Assembly: GCA_903832475.1 (NCBI GenBank) | Contig: CAILBQ010000049.1 | Coordinates: 1 to 11,882, forward strand | Source: an uncultured Acidobacteriota bacterium | GTDB taxonomy: Bacteria; Acidobacteriota; Terriglobia; Terriglobales; Acidobacteriaceae | Length of the DNA: 11,882 bases | Reading direction: 5' to 3' | Notes under the pieces: model-generated | Told to the model about the DNA's origin: nothing | Database searches by the model: none | What the model saw: only the letters and a program-made list of their open reading frames with translations | Shown here: positions 6,119-11,882 of the stretch, piece after piece | Numbering within the stretch: the first letter of the stretch is position 1 | Layout: every line of letters begins with the position of its first letter | Made by a program: the position numbers and the translations under genes

Positions 6119-7712
6119 CGATCCGTCGCGCACGTTCTGCGATCTCTCCACGCCGAAAACGCAGGCCCGCGGGCTTTCCGTTTATCAGGACGTCAAGGCG
6201 AAGCTCGTCGCGCTGGGCGTGCCGACAGCGGAGATTCAGTTCATCCAGGATCACGACTCGGACGCGGCAAAGTCCGCGCTCTTCAAAGATGTGCGCTCCG
6301 GCAAAGTGCGCATCCTCATGGGCTCGACTCAAAAAATGGGCGCGGGCACGAACGTGCAGGCGAAGCTCGTGGCGTTGCATCACCTCGATGCCCCGTGGCG
6401 ACCGGCCGACATCGAACAGCGCGAGGGCCGCATTCGGCGTCAGGGCAACAGCAACGCCACGGTGCGCATCCTGCGCTATGTGACCGAGGGCAGCTTCGAC
6501 GCCTATTCGTGGCAGCTTCTCGAAACCAAGGCGAAGTTCATCGCGCAGGTGATGACCGGCCACTCGACGGCCCGGCGAATCGAGGACCTCGATTCGCCCG
6601 CCCTCACGTATGCCGAGGTCAAAGCGATCGCGTCAGGCAATCCGCTTGTCATCGAAAAGGCGAAAGTCGATTCCGAGGTGATGCGCTTGTCGCGGTTGCG
6701 CGCGGAACATCAGAAGTCACAATATTCGGGTCGGAGCCGGATGCGAATGCACGAAAGCGACGTGACCCGACTCGAGCGCCACGTCGTCAATACGGAGCAG
6801 GACTTGAAAGTCCGCCGCGACACGAGCGGCGAGAAATTCGAGATGACCGTCGACGGGCAGAAATTCACGGAACGAGCCAAAGCCGGTGCGGCCCTGATTT
6901 ACGCCGTCGAAGATCACCGCACTGACCATCTCCTCGGTCGGCCGCAAACGGCGACGCTCGGTGAAGTCGGCGGTTTCAAGATCGAATTCCGTTCCACCAA
7001 CCCCGACAAAGTAAACCTGCGGGGCACGATGGAATATTCTGCGAACGTGTCGCCGTCGCCCGTCGGCATCGTCAGTTCGCTGGAGCACGCGGCGCGCGGA
7101 ATCGACGAGCAACTAGGACGCTGCCGGGAAGACTTGGCCCGTGCCAAAACCAATCTTGCGGAATTGGCCGCGCTATCGGGCAGAGATTTCGAGCACGAGG
7201 AGCGGTATCGCGAACTGATCGCCCGCCAGGCCGAACTCGTGACGAAGCTCGACCTAACCAAGAATCAGGCATCGAGCCAGCAGGCGGCCGAACCCACGGA
7301 TGAAGTTGCGACGACCCCCGACGAACCGGCCGCGCCCCGCGAGCAGCCGGAGGCTGTTGAGTCCGCGGCAACGCCAGAGAAGAAAAAACCGGCCGAGTTA
7401 ATGACACCGAAAGAGTATCGGGCCGCTGGCCTCGGTCCGGCTAACGATGCCGTCGTCCTGCAGGCGCTCCGCGCGGGCAAACCGGTATCGGCCCTCGCCG
7501 TGGACGAATACAATCTGAAACATGCGCTGCCGCGCGGCTATCGGAGGGATGGCGATGTATTCGCACCTCCCACAGGTAAGGCTGAAGCATCGGCCGGCAT
7601 CTCTGCCGGGTCGAAGGCCGTCGTGATCGCCGACTTGGAAGTCGAATCTCAGCCGGCCGCCGCACCGCGCGCCACGCGGCGCAAAATTGGGGCGATGAAA
7701 CTCTCGGCCTAG
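6045..7712 (+). CDS. C-terminal fragment of large SNF2 helicase / N12-class adenine-methylase protein
   Basis: The frame from the ATG at 6045 encodes 555 aa. Family similarity starts at about residue 30 (TFCDLSTPK); residues 1-29 look like junction sequence. Helicase lobe 2 occupies about 30-170: QFIQDHDSD, motif V GSTQKMGAGTNVQ (93-105), and motif VI REGRIRRQG (126-134), followed by RYVTEGSFDAYSWQLLE. This matches the end of very large conjugative-element proteins that join an N6-adenine methylase to an SNF2-like helicase (N12-class methylase/helicase, DarB-like), often well over 1,000 residues. The methylase and helicase lobe 1, with Walker A and DEAD-type box, are absent. Residues 340-405 look coiled-coil, 410-450 are a low-complexity linker, and a small domain follows (ELMTPKEYRAAGLG to ALPRGYRRDGDVF). 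Without lobe 1 it cannot be an ATPase. Its start is 12 bp from the divergent traG start, leaving no normal promoter space, so it is most likely a remnant, though downstream genes remain intact. Confidence 0.8.
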   Translation: MIVETAPSATPVKSAARISRRRTRTDPSRTFCDLSTPKTQARGLSVYQDVKAKLVALGVPTAEIQFIQDHDSDAAKSALFKDVRSGKVRILMGSTQKMGAGTNVQAKLVALHHLDAPWRPADIEQREGRIRRQGNSNATVRILRYVTEGSFDAYSWQLLETKAKFIAQVMTGHSTARRIEDLDSPALTYAEVKAIASGNPLVIEKAKVDSEVMRLSRLRAEHQKSQYSGRSRMRMHESDVTRLERHVVNTEQDLKVRRDTSGEKFEMTVDGQKFTERAKAGAALIYAVEDHRTDHLLGRPQTATLGEVGGFKIEFRSTNPDKVNLRGTMEYSANVSPSPVGIVSSLEHAARGIDEQLGRCREDLARAKTNLAELAALSGRDFEHEERYRELIARQAELVTKLDLTKNQASSQQAAEPTDEVATTPDEPAAPREQPEAVESAATPEKKKPAELMTPKEYRAAGLGPANDAVVLQALRAGKPVSALAVDEYNLKHALPRGYRRDGDVFAPPTGKAEASAGISAGSKAVVIADLEVESQPAAAPRATRRKIGAMKLSA

Positions 7713-7731
7713 AAGGCCGGTGCGATTCCAA

Positions 7732-8130
7732 ATGATCCAGCCGTCGCTTATTTCACCGACCGAGGCGCTGCCTGACGATCAGCGGATAAGGCGCATTTGC
7801 GAGCTGCTCTCCAAGGCGATGATTCTCGATGCGGCGGGACGCATCGTTTCCGCAGCGGCGGTCGCAGCGGAAGCGGCTCCAAATGTGGCCTTGCCGGAGC
7901 AAGTGGTGGCGGAAACCGGTTCCGATGTTGCCCGGATCGAGAGCTACCTTGCGCTCGTCGGCGAGGCCTCGCCAGCAATGATCCGGGAAACGCTGGGTCT
8001 GCCCCGAATGCGAATCTACCGGGCGGCCCAGCGTGCGCTCGCGGCCGGTGAGATTACGGTGAGCGGGCAGACCCGCACGGTAACCTACCGGTTGAAATCA
8101 CCCCAGGCCCAAAAACGCAGCCACAATTGA
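7732..8130 (+). CDS. Small winged-helix protein paired with the recombinase
   Basis: This ORF encodes 132 aa from the ATG at 7732; a GTG at 7720 would add four residues. AGAAGG at 7711-7716 could serve as the ribosome-binding site, but its distance suits neither start well. Residues 1-60 are a helical region beginning RRICELLSKAMILDAAGR. Residues 64-122 form a predicted winged helix: SDVARIESYL, ASPAMIRETLGLPRMRIYRA, then AAGEITVSGQTRTVTYRL. This segment is similar to the last 60 residues of the next gene's product, sharing ASP, LGL, AAG and SG landmarks. The gene starts 19 nt after the helicase fragment and ends 10 nt before the recombinase, so the three are probably co-transcribed. It likely binds DNA and may act as an accessory or regulatory factor for the recombinase. 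I do not recognise a named family. Confidence 0.75.
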   Translation: MIQPSLISPTEALPDDQRIRRICELLSKAMILDAAGRIVSAAAVAAEAAPNVALPEQVVAETGSDVARIESYLALVGEASPAMIRETLGLPRMRIYRAAQRALAAGEITVSGQTRTVTYRLKSPQAQKRSHN

Positions 8131-8140
8131 AGACCGGAAA

Positions 8141-10525
8141 ATGCTACCCGCCGCCGAAAGCGCACTGTCCGCCGCGCCGCCCCTGTCGGTTCCCGCGGTG
8201 ATCTATACCCGCGTCTCTGACACCAAGCAGTTGGGGCGCCGGTTTGAATCGTGCGAAAGCCAGGCGTCGATTTGCCGCGACCTCATTCAACGGCATGGCA
8301 AGGAAGGTTGGCACGAAATCGCCTATTTCACGGATCCGGCCTACACGGGAGCGAACATGCGGCGGCCGGGGATGGAGGCGCTGAAACGTCTGGTTGAAAC
8401 GGGAACCGTGAGGAAGGTTGTGATTTTCAAACTGGAACGTGTGCTCCGCTCCACAGATGAATGGGCGCCGTTTCGCGCGTTTCTGCAAAAGCACGGATGC
8501 GAGTTGGTGTCGGCGCTGGAGGACATCTCAGAACGCACCGCCTTGGGGCGGCTCAAGAACAACATCCTCGTCAGCGTCTCCGAATACGACCGCCTTAACA
8601 TCGGGGAAAAAGTGCGGGCGAAAATGCAGGAACAGGCGAAGCGCGGTTACTGGAACGGCGGCAGCGTGCCCTACGGTTACGCCTACGATAAAAACACCCA
8701 GACGCTGAAACCCGATCCCGTCGATGCGCCCGTCGTGCGGAGAATCTTCGACCACGCCGCCAAGCTTGGCTCGCTGACCGATCTCGCGAACGCCCTCAAC
8801 GCCGAGGGACTGCGAACGAAAATCCGAATCGTGCGGCGGCGGGATGGGGTGGAGGAAACGATCGGCAATCGGCTTTGGCGGTCGGACGGTCTCCGCATTC
8901 TGGTCGCGAATCCGCTTTACCGCGCGGCGGTGCGCTATGCCGGTAACGAGTATCCCGCGCAGCACGAACCGCTCGTATCGCGTGAGGTGTGGGAGCAGGC
9001 GAACGCTGCCGCGCAGCACACTAAACCACGGGCGGCCGATTTGGTTTTGGAGCGGGACCGGCACGGCCACGTATTGAAAGGCATCGTGTGGTGCGGTCAT
9101 TGCGGCCGCACCTTGGTCCCTCACGCCAGCGGTCTCAGTAACAACGCGGGCAAGCGCTACCGCTACTACAATTGCGGCTTCGTCTTGCGCGAACGCCAGC
9201 CGAAGGCGTGCCCCGTTGGCCGGCTTTCGGCGGATGCGTTGGAAGGGGCGGTGACAGGATTCCTGGGCCAAGTGAGCCGGCATCCGGCGCTCGTGGCGGG
9301 CGTGCTGGAAGCCACCGGAAAGCGCAACAAGGGGGACCGGCATGGCTTGCGAGCGGAGCTGGCCAAAACGGAGAAAAGCTTGGCCGAGGTCGCGAAAGAG
9401 CTGGGCCACTGCGTCGATGCCGTGACGAAAGGCGGCATGGAAATGCTGGACGACGCATTGAAAACACGGGCGTTGGAGCTGAGGGCCAAGCAACAAGGGT
9501 TGATGGTCGAGCGCGAACGCCGGCGCCAGGAGCTGGTCGCAACGGAGACGGCACAATTGGACGAGCAGCGGATTCGCACTTCGCTCGAACGGCTGGCGTC
9601 GTTGGTGCCCAAACTCGAACTCGGCGAACAGAAGGAACTGGTCCGGCTTTTTGTGCAGCGCGTGGAAGTGGATCGGGCACCAGGAAACCGGGCCGTCGCC
9701 GCAACCCAACCGGCCGACCATGAGGGAGCGCGCGTGCTCGCGATCAGAATCAAACTGCACCTGCCGGCCTTGGTGCAGGGCATCGAGGATCGGGAATCAA
9801 TCGCCGCGCGCATCCGCCGTATGGCTCCGGTTGCGGCCCGCGGTGTCACCTTTGAGACGCGGGTCGATTTTTCCCGGGCCATGCACGGCGAGGTCACAAT
9901 CATCGCCCCCTTCAGCCATGCAGTGCATTGGTCGGAACGCGCCGGGATTGCGCGGCCTCAACCGGTTGTTTCACCGGTGCCCAAGCATCCCGTGGTGCGC
10001 GCTCAGGCGTGGCAGTGGTTGCTGGAAAGTGGCGCGGTCCCGACGCGCATGGCGCTGGCGGAGCGGTTCGGCATCACGCCGGGCGCAGTCACCCGTATCA
10101 TGAAACTCGTGGAAGTTTTGCCGGAAATTCAGGCCTACCTCGCCGCGCTGAGAACGAAGGAGGAGCACAGGCATTTCACCACGCGAAAGATCGCGGCGCT
10201 TGCATCGCTTCCGGCCGAAAAGCAGCGGGCCGCTCTTGATGCGCTACGGCGAAGTCTGCCACGGCCTTTAGGCAATACGTTCGACGGGCCGCGGGCCAAA
10301 TCCGCGGTCAATGCGGGACCGCAGGGATCGGATGACGCGAGAATCCTCGAATATCTCGAAATGAACGGCCCAGCGTCTCCTCGTTACGTGCGCGTGGCGC
10401 TGGGGCTTTCGCGCATCACGACCTGCCGTAAGCTGGCCGGGCTCGTCGCTGCGGGGAAAGTGACCACCTCGGGAAAAGCGCGGAACGCGATCTACGCACC
10501 GTTGAGGATATCGACGGTGGGATAG
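8141..10525 (+). CDS. Large serine recombinase with C-terminal winged-helix tail
   Basis: This ORF encodes 794 aa. The resolvase-like catalytic domain (about 18-155) begins VIYTRVSDTKQ, with nucleophile S26 and R24; FKLERVLRS (96-104) matches the DRLxR region, with R100 and R103. A recombinase domain follows (about 168-290, YWNGGSVPYGY onwards), then a zinc ribbon with C318, C321, C345 and C357, and a long coiled coil (about 400-480). Such enzymes integrate or excise elements between attB and attP, with the coiled coil controlling direction. Typical phage enzymes are 450-600 aa, so about 200-300 extra residues lie here. They include a helix-turn-helix at about 635-656 (MALAERFGITPGAVTRIMKL) and a winged helix at about 732-790 that resembles the preceding small protein. 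The start is the ATG at 8141, 10 nt after the previous stop, with GAAG as a weak ribosome-binding site. The gene appears intact and is the best candidate for mobilising the element. Confidence 0.92.
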   Translation: MLPAAESALSAAPPLSVPAVIYTRVSDTKQLGRRFESCESQASICRDLIQRHGKEGWHEIAYFTDPAYTGANMRRPGMEALKRLVETGTVRKVVIFKLERVLRSTDEWAPFRAFLQKHGCELVSALEDISERTALGRLKNNILVSVSEYDRLNIGEKVRAKMQEQAKRGYWNGGSVPYGYAYDKNTQTLKPDPVDAPVVRRIFDHAAKLGSLTDLANALNAEGLRTKIRIVRRRDGVEETIGNRLWRSDGLRILVANPLYRAAVRYAGNEYPAQHEPLVSREVWEQANAAAQHTKPRAADLVLERDRHGHVLKGIVWCGHCGRTLVPHASGLSNNAGKRYRYYNCGFVLRERQPKACPVGRLSADALEGAVTGFLGQVSRHPALVAGVLEATGKRNKGDRHGLRAELAKTEKSLAEVAKELGHCVDAVTKGGMEMLDDALKTRALELRAKQQGLMVERERRRQELVATETAQLDEQRIRTSLERLASLVPKLELGEQKELVRLFVQRVEVDRAPGNRAVAATQPADHEGARVLAIRIKLHLPALVQGIEDRESIAARIRRMAPVAARGVTFETRVDFSRAMHGEVTIIAPFSHAVHWSERAGIARPQPVVSPVPKHPVVRAQAWQWLLESGAVPTRMALAERFGITPGAVTRIMKLVEVLPEIQAYLAALRTKEEHRHFTTRKIAALASLPAEKQRAALDALRRSLPRPLGNTFDGPRAKSAVNAGPQGSDDARILEYLEMNGPASPRYVRVALGLSRITTCRKLAGLVAAGKVTTSGKARNAIYAPLRISTVG

Positions 10526-10538
10526 GCGACAAGTAAAG

Positions 10539-10551
10539 CGGCGCTCCGCCG
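10539..10551 (+). other. Short hairpin downstream of the recombinase
   Basis: CGGCG, a CTC loop and CGCCG form a 5-bp GC stem starting 14 nt after the recombinase stop codon. No T-run follows, so this is at best a weak or Rho-assisted end of transcription, or chance in GC-rich DNA. Confidence 0.25.
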
Positions 10552-10606
10552 GGTAGGTGTATGGCCCATTATGACGGCGGGGAAAATGCGGCATAGTGGC
10601 TTGCCA

Positions 10607-10909
10607 ATGAAAACCGCGCATAAAAATCACCCGACCCACAGTGAGATCGCCACCCAGGCCCAGATCATCTGGGAGCTGCGGGGGCGACCGGAAGGACAGG
10701 ACCAGGACATCTGGCTGACGGCGGAGCAGGAATTGCGCTATGACCGGAAGCTGAACGTCGCGGCCACGCGAGACGGTGCTTCAGCGTTAAAGCATCTGGA
10801 TGCGAAGAGCGATGCGGTCCAGAAGGAGTTGTCCGAGCTGTTCCCCTCGAAGAACTCCCCGACGATTCGGGATGAACTCCTTCCCTCCAGCCTGAATCAG
10901 GATCGCTAA
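10607..10909 (+). CDS. DUF2934 family protein
   Basis: This ORF encodes 100 aa from the ATG at 10607. Another in-frame ATG at 10571 would add 12 residues, but family members begin close to the HPTHSEIA motif, so the later start is preferred; neither has a clear ribosome-binding site. Residues 11-44 carry the DUF2934 signature: HSEIATQAQIIWELRGRPEG, then D, then WLTAEQEL. The function of this family is unknown; the proteins are small and soluble and are common in Acidobacteria, Proteobacteria and Verrucomicrobia. The remaining residues are charged and unremarkable. The gene lies 81 bp after the recombinase on the same strand. It could be the last gene of the element or the first chromosomal gene beyond its end. 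Confidence 0.75.
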   Translation: MKTAHKNHPTHSEIATQAQIIWELRGRPEGQDQDIWLTAEQELRYDRKLNVAATRDGASALKHLDAKSDAVQKELSELFPSKNSPTIRDELLPSSLNQDR

Positions 10910-11397
10910 GCACCGGTAGGGAAAACTTCTCTCTGCGCTTCCCGCAGTGACGGGGTCGTCGTGGGATATGGGCTACGCCTCAGGCCATCGCCTCGACCCT
11001 GACGAAAATTTCGATGTCGAGCAGAGTTTTGACCTGCCGCTTCACTTTGGCCAAAACGGGAATATTAAGAAATTTGCTGGTAGCGCGCTGCGGATACCAT
11101 TCGGAGATAAGGGCCTTGCTGGAGGCCGACGATGGCACCCACTCAGACCCTAGCCGACGGACTGGCACGGGCGGCACAATGCAGAGGAAGACATTCATCG
11201 TCTCCGCGATTCGAAATGCGCCGACTGCCACCTTCGAAAATTCGGACTGCACATTATTTACCGGCGACGGGACGGCCGAGACTCTCCCTTATATCGCGTC
11301 CACCTACGAATCCTGCGGCCATGGGGCCTTGCCCCACCGCGCGTGCATAAGGCTGCACGACAATCCCCATGCGTGTCGCATCGGCCTAGGCATCGGC
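10910..11397. other. Intergenic region without a convincing gene
   Basis: Two overlapping frames are open here, 10980-11252 on the minus strand (90 codons) and 11014-11469 on the plus strand (151 codons). Neither has a recognisable motif, and the plus one runs into the ATPase gene antisense. A 6-bp stem TGGGGC/GCCCCA with a CTT loop lies at 11322-11336, about 60 nt past the ATPase stop on the minus strand, but it lacks a T-run. A decayed gene cannot be excluded. This interval is a possible site for the element's chromosomal boundary. Confidence 0.4.
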
Positions 11398-11402
11398 CTA
11401 GG
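11379..11402. repeat. Tandem 12-bp duplication across the ATPase stop codon
   Basis: CATCGGCCTAGG is present twice in perfect tandem at 11379-11390 and 11391-11402. Each copy contains the palindrome CCTAGG. The second copy includes the minus-strand TAG stop of the ATPase gene at 11398-11400, so the stop and its context are duplicated in frame downstream. Replication slippage is the simplest origin. Confidence 0.7.
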
Positions 11403-11882
11403 CAATGGCCTCCGGCGCGCGCCATTTGATCAGCGCGACTTTCATGGCGTCGTTCACGACCAGACATGAAGCCATCGCGTAGAGAAAGATCGCGAGTGTC
11501 TGCGACCAAGGCAGAGGCGCGAGTCCCGGGAGACCCACACGCGTCAGGACGGTGCCGACCAGCGCTTCCGCAGTAATCGCCGCCATAACGGCGCGGCTGG
11601 GGGCCGTCGCCCAAAACCAGCGGCGCTCGCGCGCGGATACGATGGAGAATACGGCGAAGTAGAGCAGCAGCAGGAAACTAAAAGTATAGAGTGCAATCGG
11701 GTTGGCCGCCAAACCGAAGCGCGACCAGCCGATCCACAAGCCGAGGAGCGCCTCTACGACCATGAGCGCGCCCAGCACCACGGAGACCATGACGAGCGGC
11801 CCAATATTCCACGTCTCCGGCTTCTTGGAGGAGCGCACATTATCGGTGGCCAGCGAGATTTTGGCGACGTCGGTGACGAAGA
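11398..11882 (-). CDS. Proton-efflux P-type ATPase (PMA1-like), C-terminal part
   Basis: The gene is cut by the right window edge, leaving the last 160 residues. The visible start reads FVTDVAKISLATDNVRSS and then KKPETWNI, a strongly conserved link between the P-domain side and the last membrane helices in plasma-membrane H+-ATPases (P3A type). A GTG at 11836-11838 lies within this conserved stretch and is not a real start. Four hydrophobic segments follow, at roughly VMVSVVLGALMVVEALLGLW, IALYTFSFLLLLYFAVFSIV, VMAAITAEALVGTVLTRVGL and LAIFLYAMASCLVVNDAMKV, with RERRWFWATAPSR between the second and third, as in this family. The phosphorylation motif DKTGT is outside the window. The enzyme would use ATP to export protons across the cytoplasmic membrane. 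It points away from the mobile element and is probably a chromosomal gene. Confidence 0.88.
   Translation of the reverse strand, partial: FVTDVAKISLATDNVRSSKKPETWNIGPLVMVSVVLGALMVVEALLGLWIGWSRFGLAANPIALYTFSFLLLLYFAVFSIVSARERRWFWATAPSRAVMAAITAEALVGTVLTRVGLPGLAPLPWSQTLAIFLYAMASCLVVNDAMKVALIKWRAPEAIA

Noticed and set aside
8528..9760. 410-codon minus-strand frame
   Set aside because: It is the antisense shadow of the serine recombinase, whose catalytic and zinc-ribbon residues are unambiguous.
10980..11252. 90-codon minus-strand frame between DUF2934 and ATPase genes
   Set aside because: It is plausible in composition but without any recognisable motif or ribosome-binding site; kept only as a possible decayed gene.
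1..11882. CRISPR array, tRNA or rRNA genes
   Set aside because: No regularly spaced identical repeats with unique spacers, and no recognisable tRNA or rRNA sequence were seen; the three dyad repeats at 359-522 are in mixed orientation.

Overview
The window is GC-rich bacterial DNA with long codon-biased ORFs, and it looks like an accessory or mobile-element region joined to more ordinary chromosome. No rRNA, tRNA or lineage marker is present. DUF2934, a large serine recombinase with winged-helix tails and a PMA1-type proton ATPase would fit Verrucomicrobiota (Opitutales-like) or Acidobacteriota. That placement is weak inference.

Layout. 1-679 is non-coding and repeat-rich. It holds two unrelated repeat families, one being three copies of a 17-bp dyad element spaced 68-69 bp apart. 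680-4136 looks like a small defence-type cluster: an HNH-like protein on the minus strand, then, divergently, an Apea-like HEPN protein (RNAVVH motif) and a TIR-domain protein on the plus strand. The TIR ORF stops well before the usual domain end. 4137-4529 is a gene-poor junction. 4530-6032 (minus) is a VirD4/TraG-type coupling ATPase. It stands almost head-to-head (start codons 12 bp apart) with the C-terminal part of a very large SNF2-helicase/N12-class adenine-methylase protein (6045-7712, plus). About 100 bp around 6029-6131 carry the end of a membrane-protein ORF that overlaps the traG start, so this looks like a rearrangement breakpoint. After the helicase fragment come a small winged-helix protein (7732-8130) and a 794-aa large serine recombinase (8141-10525) in tight succession, then a DUF2934 protein (10607-10909). 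10910-11397 has no convincing gene. The right edge holds the C-terminus of a P3A (PMA1-like) proton-pumping ATPase on the minus strand, a likely host gene.

How it fits together. The coupling protein, helicase/methylase tail and serine recombinase are typical cargo and machinery of an integrative conjugative or mobilisable element. No relaxase, VirB4 or pilus gene is visible and the helicase lacks its N-terminal bulk, so the element is decayed, rearranged, or mis-joined in assembly. The HNH, HEPN and TIR genes could be its cargo or a neighbouring defence hotspot. The small winged-helix protein and the recombinase C-terminus share a homologous domain, suggesting a paired DNA-binding or regulatory role.
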